Assembly: GCA_021787595.1 (NCBI GenBank)
Contig: JAJYLQ010000002.1
Coordinates: forward strand, 158,543 to 222,542
Length of the DNA stretch: 64,000 nucleotides
Source: Chloroflexota bacterium
GTDB taxonomy: Bacteria; Chloroflexota; Anaerolineae; Anaerolineales; Villigracilaceae
Reading direction: 5' to 3'
In this document: piece after piece, positions 1 through 7,793 of the stretch
Layout: the number at the start of each line of letters is the position of its first letter
How positions within the stretch are numbered: position 1 is the first letter of the stretch
Translations under genes and position numbers: made by a program
Notes under the pieces: model-generated
What the model was told of the DNA's origin: nothing
The model's database searches: none
The model's input: the letters and a program-made list of their open reading frames with translations, nothing else

Positions 1-489
1 ATGATGGCAATCACGGCGGGATTGAAGGCTTATCCGATGACAAATTCATCCTGGACAGATGAAGGCATTCTCGTTCACAAAGCTGTCAACATTGGCATGG
101 CAACTTCGCTCGGCGAAGAAGGTTTGATCGTCCCGGTCATCAAGAATGCCGACAACCTTTCTTTATTGGCAATGGCACGCACAGTCAATGATTTGGCGAA
201 CCGCGCCCGCAGTAAGAAACTCCAGCCCGATGAAGTCAAAGGCGGGACATTCACATTAACCAATCACGGAGTGAGCAAATCGCTGTTTTCATTCCCGATC
301 ATCAACCAGCCTCAATGCGGAATCCTCGGCGTCGGTGCGATGCAGAAGCGTGTGGTGGTAATCAATGATGCGATTGCCATCCGTCCGATGGTTTATTTAT
401 CGTTTGTTTTCGATCATCGCATTCTGGATGGCGCCAGCGCGGACGCATTCCTGATGAAGGTCAAAGAGACTTTGGAGAATTGGAATTAG
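1..489 (+). CDS. 2-oxoacid dehydrogenase E2 (dihydrolipoamide acyltransferase), C-terminal part
   Basis: This is the catalytic C-terminal part of an E2 acyltransferase, cut off by the window's left edge, so lipoyl and peripheral-subunit-binding domains are not seen. It transfers the acyl group from lipoyl-lysine to CoA in the pyruvate or branched-chain dehydrogenase complex. Visible hallmarks are the DLANRAR and GGTFTLTNHG segments and the active-site motif DHRILDG near residue 140, with the catalytic His and Asp. The E3 gene lpdA lies 1.6 kb downstream on the same strand, which supports complex membership. Which 2-oxoacid is used cannot be told from this fragment. Confidence 0.93.
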   Translation: MMAITAGLKAYPMTNSSWTDEGILVHKAVNIGMATSLGEEGLIVPVIKNADNLSLLAMARTVNDLANRARSKKLQPDEVKGGTFTLTNHGVSKSLFSFPIINQPQCGILGVGAMQKRVVVINDAIAIRPMVYLSFVFDHRILDGASADAFLMKVKETLENWN

Positions 490-571
490 CATTATGTTAT
501 TGCGAGGAGCGGCGTTGGTTGAGTAGTGACAATCTCAAGTAACCGCCAAACTTTAGAAATTCGGAGTTGAT

Positions 572-1042
572 ATGACAGAACATAATTTGGATCATGCCCA
601 AGTCATGGTTCCGCCGCCGCTGGTCTTTCTTGGTTATCTCATCGGCGTGTTGATCGCGAATTGGCTCATCCCGTTTCCCACCCCATGGACAATTCCATTG
701 CGCGTCGCTGGCGCGATCATAGCCATTGCAGGTTTCTTTCTTGCCGGCTCCGCAATTTCTCAAATGCGGAAAGCGCACACCTCGCCCGATCCGCATCATG
801 CCGTTGCCGCGCTCGTAACAGGCGGACCCTATCGCTTCACGCGCAATCCAATCTATCTCGGTTTCTTATTGATCTATCTTGGCTTCACCTTATTGGCAGG
901 CACGCTTTGGGGTTTGATCGTTTCGCCGTTTTTGATATGGACGATCACCGGCGCGGCCATCCATGCAGAAGAAGTCTATCTCGATGGCAAGTTCGGCGAT
1001 CAATATAAAGAATATCGCTCACGCGTGAGGCGATGGATTTAG
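572..1042 (+). CDS. Isoprenylcysteine carboxyl methyltransferase (ICMT/PEMT-like) family membrane protein
   Basis: A 156-residue integral membrane protein with about four hydrophobic segments. The C-terminal half carries the family signature GPYRFTRNPIYLGF, followed by an EE pair and FGDQYKEYRSRVRRWI, which in this family form the SAM and substrate site. GGAG at 563-566 precedes the chosen ATG. Bacterial members methylate small lipophilic or unknown substrates; the substrate here is unknown. It sits between the E2 gene and a hydrolase and is followed by a good terminator, so it ends a transcription unit. Confidence 0.85.
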   Translation: MTEHNLDHAQVMVPPPLVFLGYLIGVLIANWLIPFPTPWTIPLRVAGAIIAIAGFFLAGSAISQMRKAHTSPDPHHAVAALVTGGPYRFTRNPIYLGFLLIYLGFTLLAGTLWGLIVSPFLIWTITGAAIHAEEVYLDGKFGDQYKEYRSRVRRWI

Positions 1043-1052
1043 ATTAAGGAAA

Positions 1053-1073
1053 GGCGGCGAAAGCCGTCTTTTT
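1053..1073 (+). terminator. Rho-independent terminator after the ICMT-like gene
   Basis: A 6-bp GGCGGC/GCCGTC stem (one G-U pair) with a GAAA tetraloop is followed directly by five T residues, 10 bases after the stop codon. Confidence 0.8.
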
Positions 1074-1111
1074 ACTGGCTCTCTGGGACTTGCCGTGGTG
1101 CGCTGCCAGCC

Positions 1112-1138
1112 GTAGGTCAAATTGCCAATTTGACCTAC
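1112..1138. repeat. 27-nt GTAGG palindrome, copy 1
   Basis: Perfect inverted repeat: arms GTAGGTCAAATTG and CAATTTGACCTAC around a single C. The same 13+1+13 layout with GTAGG at one end recurs at 5171-5197 and 50380-50406 with different inner sequence. The rest of the gap 1074-1305 shows only an AT-rich stretch before the next gene. Confidence 0.85.
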
Positions 1139-1305
1139 ATCATGCCGCCAAATATGCTGGTCCATCACAGCAATTCCCAATGAACCTTTTTACTTTATTG
1201 ATTTATAGAACGCATGTGCAGTATAATTGAATTGGCAGATTCAAAAGCCAAAATTGAAACTCGATTGATCGCGCGTAACACCATTATAGTTAAGGAGAAA
1301 ATATC

Positions 1306-1971
1306 ATGTCTGTCCAAAAGTCTGAAATCAAATTAAATGTGAACGGAAAAGATGCCAATGCGTATCTTGTCCAACCTGCGGACGGCGGGTCGGGAATTTT
1401 GTTGCTCCACGCCTGGTGGGGACTCAAACCATTCTTCAAGCAGGTTTCTGATCAAATTGCGGTGCAGGGTTTTACGGTTCTCGCGCCCGATCTCTACCGA
1501 GGTCAAATCGCAAAGACGATTGAAGAGGCTGAAACCCTGCATAAAAAATTCGATGACGATTTCATGGGCGATATTGTTAAAGCCGCGAAGGATCATCTAA
1601 CATCGCTTCGACCGGGCAAGCCCATTGGCGTGATGGGATTCTCCATGGGAGGAGCCTGGGCCATTGTGACCATGACGAAAGAGCCGGACATTGCCGCAAC
1701 TGTCCTGTTTTACGCGGCTTATCCCATGGACTTCAGCAAGGTCAAATCCAAGGTTCTCGGCCATTTTTGTGAAGTGGATGAATGGGAACCCATTGAAGGC
1801 GTGCGCGAAATGGAAGCCAACATGAAAGCCGCCGGCATGGACGTGACGATTCACGTCTACCCGGGAGTTCATCACTGGTTCATGGAATCGGATCGCCCCG
1901 AATACAATCCCGCCACGGCTAAATTAGCTTGGGATCGAACATTTGAGTTTTTGAAGAAGAACCTCTCATAG
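1306..1971 (+). CDS. Dienelactone hydrolase family protein
   Basis: A 221-residue alpha/beta hydrolase. The nucleophile elbow is GFSMGG with Ser113, where classical dienelactone hydrolases have Cys. The other likely triad members are Asp158 (EVDEWEP) and His189 or His190 (PGVHHWF). Length and the HAWWGL and APDLYRG segments fit the family. AAGGAG at 1292-1297 fixes the start. The Ser variant suggests a general carboxyl-ester or lactone hydrolase rather than a true dienelactone hydrolase; the substrate is unknown. It stands alone between a terminator and lpdA. Confidence 0.85.
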   Translation: MSVQKSEIKLNVNGKDANAYLVQPADGGSGILLLHAWWGLKPFFKQVSDQIAVQGFTVLAPDLYRGQIAKTIEEAETLHKKFDDDFMGDIVKAAKDHLTSLRPGKPIGVMGFSMGGAWAIVTMTKEPDIAATVLFYAAYPMDFSKVKSKVLGHFCEVDEWEPIEGVREMEANMKAAGMDVTIHVYPGVHHWFMESDRPEYNPATAKLAWDRTFEFLKKNLS

Positions 1972-2002
1972 CGTAGTAAAATCGAAACAAACAATAGACT
2001 AC

Positions 2003-2084
2003 ATGTCGTTGCGAGGGTGTTCTTCCCGAAGCAATCTCCTGTTTGAATGAAAGAGGAGATTGCTTCGCTCCGCTCGCAATGACA
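2003..2084. repeat. Dispersed palindromic repeat with TGTCATTGCGAG-type ends
   Basis: An imperfect hairpin starting TGTCGTTGCGAG and ending CTCGCAATGACA. Inside, GAAGCAATCTCCT and AGGAGATTGCTTC form a second perfect inverted pair. Related copies lie at 29271, 53962 and 58482, with CATTCTGAG variants at 7491 and 59109. It sits directly before the lpdA ribosome binding site. Confidence 0.8.
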
Positions 2085-2101
2085 CTACTCAGGAGTTATT
2101 C

Positions 2102-3502
2102 ATGCCAGAAAATCTTGATGTCGTGGTCATCGGCGCGGGGCCTGCGGGGTATGTCGCCGCGATTCGCGCCGCGCAGCTCAAGCAGAAAGTCGCAATCGTT
2201 GACAAGCAATGGCTCGGCGGCGTGTGTCTCAACGTTGGCTGCATCCCGTCCAAGTCGCTGCTCAAGAACGCCGAGGTCGCTCACATTCTGCGCGAGCGCG
2301 GCAAGGACTTTGGTTTTTCGTTCGATAATTTAAAGCTGGATTATTCAGTTGCGGTCAAACGCTCGCGACAAAACTCGGATCGCTTGACCAAAGGTGTTGG
2401 ATTCTTGATGCGCAAAAATAACATCGCCGTTACTATGGGCGAGGCGCATCTGACCACGCCGACAGCGGTCTCCGTCAAAGATAAAGAGGGCAAGCTAACG
2501 GAGTTATCCGCCAAGAACATCATCGTTGCGACGGGCGCAAGCGCGGCTGTCCCCGGCGCGTGGAAAATGGACGGCGAAAAGGTCGTCACGTATCTCGAAG
2601 CCATCCTTCAAGAGAAGCTTCCTAAATCGGTGATCGTGATCGGATCCGGTGCGATCGGCGTGGAATTCGCGACCGTATGGAGTTCGTATGGCGTGGATGT
2701 CACCATCGTCGAAATGCTTCCGCGTCTCGTCCCGCTCGAAGATGAAGAGGTCTCGAAAGAATTGGAAAAAGAATTCAAGAAGCGCGGTATCAAATGTTTA
2801 ACCGGAAATAAAGTTGAATCGGTCGAAGCCACAGCGACGGGCGTGAAAGTAAAAGTGTCAGCCGAAGGAAAAGAAACAACGCTTGAAGCAGAACAGGCTT
2901 TGGTCGCGATCGGGTTCCGTCCCAACTCGAAAGGACTCGGACTCGAAGAGGTCGGGGTCAAGATCAGCGAGCGCGGTTTTGTCGAGATCAACGAGAAGAT
3001 GCAAACCAGCATCCCGAACATTTATGCCATCGGCGATGTGACCGGCAAGTTGATGCTGGCACATGTCGGCTCGGCGATGGGAATCGTCGCCGCCGAAAAT
3101 ATCGCCGGCGCGGAAACGATCACGCTCGATTACGAGATGATGCCGCGCGCCACCTATTGCCAGCCGCAAATCGCGTCGTTTGGTTTGACAGAAGCGCAAG
3201 CCAAGGAACGCGGCTACAACATCAAGATCGGGCGCTTCCCATTTCAAGCCAATGGCAAAGCATTGGGTTTAGGCGATTACGCGGGCTGGGCCAAGATCGT
3301 GATGGATGAAAAATATGGTGAGATTTTGGGCGCGCACATGATCGGCCCCGAAGTGACCGAGCTTCTGCCCGAACTCACGCTCGCGCATCTGATGGAATTG
3401 ACGCCGCACGAGATCGCACGCAACGTCCACGCACACCCGACGCTTTCAGAAGTTTTGATGGAAGCCGCACACGGAGCAGAAGGAACACCGATACATATTT
3501 AG
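2102..3502 (+). CDS. lpdA: Dihydrolipoyl dehydrogenase (E3)
   Basis: E3 flavoprotein of 466 residues that reoxidises dihydrolipoamide with NAD+ for the 2-oxoacid dehydrogenase complexes. It has an N-terminal FAD-binding GAGPAG motif, the redox disulfide Cys42/Cys47 in GGVCLNVGC, a central NAD-binding GSGAIGVEFA motif, the second FAD motif YAIGDV, and the C-terminal HAHPTLSE with the catalytic His. AGGAG at 2091-2095 selects the ATG at 2102. An in-frame start at 2060 would translate part of a dispersed repeat and is rejected. The last 76 bases have a diverged, silent-site-only duplicate at 4025-4100. Confidence 0.96.
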   Translation: MPENLDVVVIGAGPAGYVAAIRAAQLKQKVAIVDKQWLGGVCLNVGCIPSKSLLKNAEVAHILRERGKDFGFSFDNLKLDYSVAVKRSRQNSDRLTKGVGFLMRKNNIAVTMGEAHLTTPTAVSVKDKEGKLTELSAKNIIVATGASAAVPGAWKMDGEKVVTYLEAILQEKLPKSVIVIGSGAIGVEFATVWSSYGVDVTIVEMLPRLVPLEDEEVSKELEKEFKKRGIKCLTGNKVESVEATATGVKVKVSAEGKETTLEAEQALVAIGFRPNSKGLGLEEVGVKISERGFVEINEKMQTSIPNIYAIGDVTGKLMLAHVGSAMGIVAAENIAGAETITLDYEMMPRATYCQPQIASFGLTEAQAKERGYNIKIGRFPFQANGKALGLGDYAGWAKIVMDEKYGEILGAHMIGPEVTELLPELTLAHLMELTPHEIARNVHAHPTLSEVLMEAAHGAEGTPIHI

Positions 3503-3537
3503 GCGCAAGAAGAAGGCATAGAATTTAAGAGAGCATC

Positions 3538-3765
3538 ATGCCTACGGTGGCCATAGAAGGCTACAAGTTTCGTTTCTGTTCCTCCGACATTCATGAGCCT
3601 CCTCATGTCTTGCATGGCGAGCATGTTGCGAAGATCTGGCTTGTGCCAATTTCAATAGAATTCAATCATGGATACAATCAACCTGAACTTAATCGTATTC
3701 TGAGATTGGCCCGCCAGAATCAAGAAAGACTTCTGGAGATTTGGAATGATTACTTCAACCAGTAG
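3538..3765 (+). CDS. DUF4160 protein, putative toxin-antitoxin partner
   Basis: A 75-residue protein matching the DUF4160 pattern: a short beta-rich start, then EPPHVLHGEHVAKIWLVP and an ELNRILRLARQNQERLLEIW helix. Its 3' end overlaps the DUF2442 gene by 20 bases, the usual arrangement of this pair, which is often regarded as a type II toxin-antitoxin-like module although activity is not well established. The pair lies between the two copies of the lpdA 3' end, which marks it as an insertion. No strong ribosome binding site is visible. Confidence 0.85.
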   Translation: MPTVAIEGYKFRFCSSDIHEPPHVLHGEHVAKIWLVPISIEFNHGYNQPELNRILRLARQNQERLLEIWNDYFNQ

Positions 3766-4012
3766 CGTGAATATTCAAGTTCAAGCAAAGAACGTCCGCT
3801 TTGAAGGCAACACACTATATATTCTACTTAGCGACGGCCGCGAGATTAGCATCCCAATTGACCAAATGGAATGGCTGAAATGGCTTACCAAAGCGACCAA
3901 AGAACAACGCTCCAAGTGGACGATTGAACCTGGAGGTTTTGCGATTTATTGGGAAGAGCTGGATGACGGTATCGAAATTGAGCACTTATTGAGTCTCCAG
4001 CCATTGGCATAG
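3746..4012 (+). CDS. DUF2442 protein, putative toxin-antitoxin partner
   Basis: An 88-residue DUF2442 protein: VRFEGNTLYILLSDGREISIPIDQ, a central W-L-x-x-A-T motif, then a W-x-I-E-x-x-G-x-x-I-x-W-E-E-L-D-D-x-I segment and an ELD/IE tail. GGAG at 3735-3738, inside the DUF4160 gene, precedes its ATG, so the two are translationally coupled. It is the probable partner, possibly antitoxin, of the DUF4160 protein. The assignment rests on family pattern and gene order. Confidence 0.87.
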   Translation: MITSTSSVNIQVQAKNVRFEGNTLYILLSDGREISIPIDQMEWLKWLTKATKEQRSKWTIEPGGFAIYWEELDDGIEIEHLLSLQPLA

Positions 4013-4024
4013 GGACCGTGACCG

Positions 4025-4100
4025 CCACGCACACCCGACGCTGAGTGAAGTTTTGATGGAAGCCGCACACGGCGCGGAGGGAACGCCGATACACATTTAG
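4025..4100 (+). pseudogene. Duplicated 3' end of lpdA
   Basis: These 76 bases align without gaps to the last 76 bases of lpdA (3427-3502) and encode the same peptide, from HAHPTLSE to the GTPIHI stop. Nine bases differ and all nine changes are silent, including a TCA-to-AGT serine switch. There is no start codon, so it is a remnant. The silent-only divergence means both copies were under selection as real lpdA ends before the duplication or exchange that placed the DUF4160/DUF2442 pair here. Confidence 0.92.
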
Positions 4101-4111
4101 AGATTAGATAA

Positions 4112-4142
4112 CTGAAAGCGGAGAATGGGAACAGGTTATAAT
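4112..4142 (+). promoter_or_regulatory. Likely promoter of the second toxin-antitoxin-like pair
   Basis: TATAAT at 4137-4142 with a weak CTGAAA at 4112-4117. GGAGG at 4149-4153 follows almost at once, so the leader would be very short. Confidence 0.45.
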
Positions 4143-4158
4143 CTTATTGGAGGCCGAC

Positions 4159-4464
4159 ATGGTTCTGAACGCAAATATCGAATCCAGCACCCGCCGCTTG
4201 TTCCCAAATCTCACGCCCGAACAGGCAATCGTGGAATTGCTGTTGGAACGGGCGCAAAAGAATTTAATCAAGTATCAAACGATGACGCGTCAGCTCAAAT
4301 CCAAATACAAAATGGAGTTCGAAACTTTCCGCAAGAAGATTCTTTCAACCAAACCGGATTCCGTTACGGAACAAGATTACTTCGACTGGGAATTGGCAGT
4401 TACAGGTATCGTAGATATGCAAGACGAAATCAAACGTCTGAAAGCTTTGAGCAAGAAAACATGA
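4159..4464 (+). CDS. Small helical protein, putative antitoxin of a TumE-like pair
   Basis: A 101-residue charged helical protein (LTPEQAIVELLLERAQKNLI, then a Lys-rich helix and MQDEIKRLKALSKK), consistent with a coiled coil. GGAGG ends 5 bases before the ATG at 4159. The stop overlaps the next start as ATGA, typical of a coupled two-gene module. I do not recognise the family securely. Size, overlap and position next to another such module suggest an antitoxin; this is inference. It overlaps a longer open frame that belongs to the next gene only from 4461 on. Confidence 0.65.
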   Translation: MVLNANIESSTRRLFPNLTPEQAIVELLLERAQKNLIKYQTMTRQLKSKYKMEFETFRKKILSTKPDSVTEQDYFDWELAVTGIVDMQDEIKRLKALSKKT

Positions 4465-4814
4465 ATGTCGCGGATTTATCCGTTGACTTGCAAAACGAAC
4501 TCAAGCGCCGCAAATATTTTACACAGATGGACATACTTGAGCAGACTTCGAGTTTACTTAAAGCCCGCCTGTATATTTCCAATGATTTGTTTGTCCAGAT
4601 CTATCGAAACGACCGTTACGATACTACAAACTTGGCACTGATCTACAACGGCAACCGCCTGTTTGCCCGCGATGAATTGGATGGGAAGTGGCACAGACAT
4701 ACACAGTCCGCCCCCGAAGAACACGATGTTGGCGGCGAAGGGAGCAAGGCGATCTCATTAACAGAATTTTTGGATGAAGTGGAAGTTGTGCTGTCGGAGA
4801 TGAATTTGCCCTAA
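4461..4814 (+). CDS. Small protein resembling TumE/DUF6516-type toxins
   Basis: A 117-residue protein that starts inside the stop of the upstream gene (ATGA overlap). The second half has YNGNRLFARDELDGKWHRH followed by an acidic C-terminal helix (LTEFLDEVEVVLSEM). This layout resembles the DUF6516/TumE toxin family, in which a basic His/Arg patch precedes a C-terminal helix. The family call is a resemblance only. With its partner it forms a second small module directly behind the DUF4160/DUF2442 insertion. Confidence 0.6.
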   Translation: MNVADLSVDLQNELKRRKYFTQMDILEQTSSLLKARLYISNDLFVQIYRNDRYDTTNLALIYNGNRLFARDELDGKWHRHTQSAPEEHDVGGEGSKAISLTEFLDEVEVVLSEMNLP

Positions 4815-4827
4815 CCGCGCAAAACAA

Positions 4828-5151
4828 TCATGCTCGTATCATTGTCAGCAGCATCTTGAATCGCTGCATCGCTTTCACCGCATGCGGTTCGTTGGCGGGC
4901 ATGATAATCGCCTCGCCCGCGTTCAGTACATAGGATTTTCCAGAAATCCAAATCTCGGCTTCGCCTTCGAGAACATGCGCGAGCGCATCATAGGGCGCGG
5001 TGTGTTCGCTCAGTTCCTGCCCGGCATCGAACGCAAACAGAGTCACGTTGCCGGCATCGGCTTTGGTGATTTGTCGGCTGACAACGGAACCTTCTTGGTA
5101 CGAAACCATCTCGACGAGTTTAAGGATTTGCGATTTTGGCGCAGCGGACAT
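4828..5151 (-). CDS. Cupin-domain protein
   Basis: A single-domain cupin of 107 residues. The G-x5-H-x-H motif is altered to ELSEHTAPYDALAHVLEGEAEIWI, keeping two His and one Glu ligand, and the second motif PANEPHAV is present with its His. These residues normally bind one divalent metal. GGAGG at 5155-5160 precedes the ATG. No substrate can be named. It is convergent with the toxin-like gene. Confidence 0.85.
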   Translation of the reverse strand: MSAAPKSQILKLVEMVSYQEGSVVSRQITKADAGNVTLFAFDAGQELSEHTAPYDALAHVLEGEAEIWISGKSYVLNAGEAIIMPANEPHAVKAMQRFKMLLTMIRA

Positions 5152-5170
5152 AATTCCTCCAATGTTTATC

Positions 5171-5197
5171 GTAGGGGCGGGGTCACCCCGCCCCTAC
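5171..5197. repeat. 27-nt GTAGG palindrome, copy 2
   Basis: Perfect inverted repeat GTAGGGGCGGGGT, C, ACCCCGCCCCTAC. It has the same 13+1+13 architecture as copy 1 but GC-rich inner sequence. It lies between the cupin start and the stop codon of the protease gene, where it could also act as a terminator stem. Confidence 0.85.
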
Positions 5198-5200
5198 GTG

Positions 5201-7225
5201 TTATTTTATTTCGATTGTAAAACCTGCAAGCAAACGCGAGAAACGCTGTGTGCCGGTTACGACCAGCACCGCATTCTGACCCGGCTTCAATGCAAGCGGA
5301 ATGTCCGCAGTTTGATCGGGTGTTAACGTGATGTTTTGAACGGTGGTTTTGTCGCCTTTGAGGATCAGCGCGAGGCGGAAGGTTTGGGGCAGAACATTTT
5401 CGACGCGCGCAAAGCCATTGGCTTGCCATCCGCCGTTATCGGTCTCGAAATCGGACGAGTAGTGGATCGCCGGCATGGACACATCGTCCAGCAGGAAGCC
5501 TTCCCCGTTAACTTCCGCGTCGGTGACGTATTCGAATCGCAGTTGGATTTTCCTGCCATCGTACTGTGAAAGATCAACGCTTTCGTTCAGCCATTGCGCG
5601 CTGTTCCCGCCGCCGCTCTTGCCGGTATAACCACAACCATACGCGTTGCCGGATGTATCGTTGCTGAAACAGGCGGGCGTCTTGATGATCTGCCAGCTTT
5701 GCCCGTCGGTGGAAGCCTCGAGGTAGAGATAATCATAACCATCCTCGAGGTCATACCAGGCCCAGTAGGAGAATTGAGCCGGGCCGGTGACATGGGTCAA
5801 ATCGAACTCACGCGTCAGGGTCATATCCGACGAGTCGCCCATGTTCGACCAGAAGGCATATTTGCCTGAATGCGGATCGGTCGGCAAGAGCGCTGCCAGC
5901 GTCGAGCCTCGAAAAGAAAGCGTGTAATTGCCAGCGCAGTTGATCTCGATGTATTCCGCACCGTCTTGATTGACTGATTTGTTCAATGGAGATTGCGGAC
6001 AAGTATCAATGGTTTGTGTTGCAGAGACTTTCGGCGCATTGGGATAATTATGATAAGCGTATCGTCCATCGCCCACCTTGCCATCCTGCAAATACATTGT
6101 GACCATCCAGTCCAGGAGCACATCATCGGTTGTGATTACTCTTCCTGTCTGCGGGTCGGTGATGTTGAGACTCTTGAGCGTATCGCCGACACCCTCGATA
6201 TTGTTATCGTGATCAGCGGCAAGTGCCTGCGTGGCCTTTACGCCAAAGCGGTCGAGGAAATAGTCAAGGAAGAGGAAAGACTCTCCATAATGGGGACCGT
6301 TTGCGCCGGGGTCCGGAAGCCAATCCGTCAGGTTGAGATCCGAATGCGTAACATAGGCGTAATCAAAGTACGGGGAATATCCATTCAGATATTCCGCTAA
6401 AACAGAAAAACCTTCATTCATCCAGTCTGGCTGATTCTCATCAATGTTCCAGCGAATCATGTGTTGGAATTCATGGGCCAGCACGCTGTAGGTTTCCGTG
6501 GAGCCGAGGTCCATGTTGTCGGCGTTGAAAACAAACATTTCGTGTCCGTTGGAATATTTGTGCACCAGCGGATTGTATTCATCGGGCGTGGAAAAATAAC
6601 CTGCGTTCGAGGCGCCTGTGCCGCGCGCGTAGACAATGTAAATATGAGGATCATTATCCACGCCGGGCGTCCATTCGCTCCCAAAGAATTTGTGATCGGT
6701 CGGATAGATCTTATTCTCGAAGTCATCCATCAATGCCTTCATGTCGCTCCGGTTGACTTGAACGCCATCCTGCGCCCAGAAATATGTGTGAGGCGTGATG
6801 TAATCCAGCGTCGCCGTGATCTGTGCAGTAACGTTGGTGTCCACGTTGCTGATCCAGAATTTCTGCTGATCGCCAACCTGAAACGGTTTCGCGGGCGCGG
6901 GTAATGTATGCGGCACATTGCAAACATTTTTGAGGCGGCATGCCAGATCATACAGGTTTGCATCGGGGACCGCCGCATTGTTCAGCGTTGTTTCGGTATC
7001 CAGCGGAATTGACGAGACCGGAGGGCGCGTGACCGTGACAGGCGGCTGTTCCGTGCTGCCGCTGGACGAGGGGGCAGGCAATGTTGGCGAAACGGGTGAA
7101 TTGTGAAAATAAAAATAGAAGGCAAGTCCGCCCAGCAATAGCAGCATGGCGCAAATGCAGCAAAGCACAATGACGATTGCAATGGCGATATTTCGATTGG
7201 ACGATCTGGGTTTCGACTGATTCAT
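5201..7225 (-). CDS. Secreted M6-like (immune inhibitor A type) metalloprotease, membrane-anchored
   Basis: A 674-residue extracellular zinc protease. Residues 10-35 form a hydrophobic anchor, followed by a Pro/Ser/Thr-rich linker. The zinc motif HEFQH is followed by NEGFSVLAE, which supplies the third ligand as in gluzincin-like and M6 peptidases. After it comes a beta-sandwich of MAM type with WAWYDLEDGYDYLYLEAS and FLLDDVSM, as in immune inhibitor A. AGGAG seven bases before 7225 selects this ATG. The frame stays open a further 85 codons through a MITE, which is not part of the gene. It likely digests external protein for uptake. Confidence 0.85.
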   Translation of the reverse strand: MNQSKPRSSNRNIAIAIVIVLCCICAMLLLLGGLAFYFYFHNSPVSPTLPAPSSSGSTEQPPVTVTRPPVSSIPLDTETTLNNAAVPDANLYDLACRLKNVCNVPHTLPAPAKPFQVGDQQKFWISNVDTNVTAQITATLDYITPHTYFWAQDGVQVNRSDMKALMDDFENKIYPTDHKFFGSEWTPGVDNDPHIYIVYARGTGASNAGYFSTPDEYNPLVHKYSNGHEMFVFNADNMDLGSTETYSVLAHEFQHMIRWNIDENQPDWMNEGFSVLAEYLNGYSPYFDYAYVTHSDLNLTDWLPDPGANGPHYGESFLFLDYFLDRFGVKATQALAADHDNNIEGVGDTLKSLNITDPQTGRVITTDDVLLDWMVTMYLQDGKVGDGRYAYHNYPNAPKVSATQTIDTCPQSPLNKSVNQDGAEYIEINCAGNYTLSFRGSTLAALLPTDPHSGKYAFWSNMGDSSDMTLTREFDLTHVTGPAQFSYWAWYDLEDGYDYLYLEASTDGQSWQIIKTPACFSNDTSGNAYGCGYTGKSGGGNSAQWLNESVDLSQYDGRKIQLRFEYVTDAEVNGEGFLLDDVSMPAIHYSSDFETDNGGWQANGFARVENVLPQTFRLALILKGDKTTVQNITLTPDQTADIPLALKPGQNAVLVVTGTQRFSRLLAGFTIEIK

Positions 7226-7285
7226 CAATGAACTCCTGTGGCGAATTCCTCGATGGTAACCGAATTTTTTAAATCCTGCCTTAGT

Positions 7286-7456
7286 ATTACAGCGCAAAGT
7301 TAGAGTGTTGAGGGTTCTGCTCATGGCTTTCCTACCGTTTTCGCCCTCATCCCCAACCCTTCCCCCAAATGGGGAAGGGAGTCTCCTCTCCCTTTGGGAG
7401 AGGGAAAGGGTGAGGGAGAATTGGCAGGGAACGATTGCTCGACCTTGCGCTGTAAT
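7286..7456 (+). mobile_element. MITE copy 1 (171 bp)
   Basis: Terminal inverted repeats begin ATTACAGCGCAA and end TTGCGCTGTAAT. Internal hairpins are formed by CCCTTCCCC/GGGGAAGGG and by CTCTCCCTTTGGGAGAG. TTAG at 7281-7284 and 7458-7461 is a 4-bp target duplication, with one extra base between the duplication and each terminus. It differs from copy 2 at four positions. No transposase is encoded. Confidence 0.93.
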
Positions 7457-7490
7457 GTTAGAGAGTGTTTTAAAAATCAATGTTTCAACT

Positions 7491-7552
7491 TGTCATTCTG
7501 AGTGGCGCCAAGTCGAAGATTCCGCACACGCGGGGCGCCACGAAGAATGACA
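7491..7552. repeat. Dispersed palindromic repeat, TGTCATTCTGAG variant
   Basis: Begins TGTCATTCTGAGTGGCGCC and ends GGCGCCACGAAGAATGACA, giving an imperfect hairpin. A close relative lies at 59109-59202. Confidence 0.75.
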
Positions 7553-7604
7553 TGCCTACGTCTATTCATGAATTCCAAAACACTTTCTTAGGAATTTCGT
7601 TAAG

Positions 7605-7637
7605 AAAAAAGGTGCCGTGCTTTGTCTGCACGGCACC
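7605..7637 (-). terminator. Rho-independent terminator downstream of clpC
   Basis: On the minus strand the 10-bp perfect stem GGTGCCGTGC/GCACGGCACC with a 7-base loop is followed by six T residues. It is the first strong terminator after the clpC stop codon. Confidence 0.85.
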
Positions 7638-7701
7638 CGGCCTTGGAGTGCTTCCTGAATCTTTCCGGCCTCCCAATGGCAATGTCACAAACTCTTTTGG
7701 A

Positions 7702-7764
7702 CACGGACTTCACGGACAAGCGCGGATCTTAAAGATTTGTCCGTGTGATCCGCGGCGGCCGTGT
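7702..7764. repeat. Inverted array of 9-bp units, no gene inside
   Basis: Three 9-bp units (CACGGACTT, CACGGACAA, GCGCGGATC) face three inverted units (TGTCCGTGT, GATCCGCGG, CGGCCGTGT) across a 9-base centre. It lies 30 bases from the clpC stop codon. The structure resembles the arrays around the four-helix-bundle genes at 14 and 50 kb, but nothing is enclosed. The rest of the gap 7457-7793 holds the repeat at 7491 and the terminator. Confidence 0.75.
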
Positions 7765-7793
7765 ATAAAAAGTCTTTATTAAGAAACAGCCTC

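Noticed and set aside
2060..2101. Upstream in-frame start for lpdA
   Set aside because: The extra 14 codons lie in a dispersed repeat, and AGGAG sits just before the ATG at 2102.
4125..4460. N-terminal part of a 229-codon frame over the antitoxin-like gene
   Set aside because: The real second gene starts at 4461; the earlier part is the other reading frame of the helical protein gene.
7226..7480. N-terminal extension of the M6-like protease
   Set aside because: The 85 codons translate the MITE and spacer; a good ribosome binding site and membrane anchor mark the Met at 7225.
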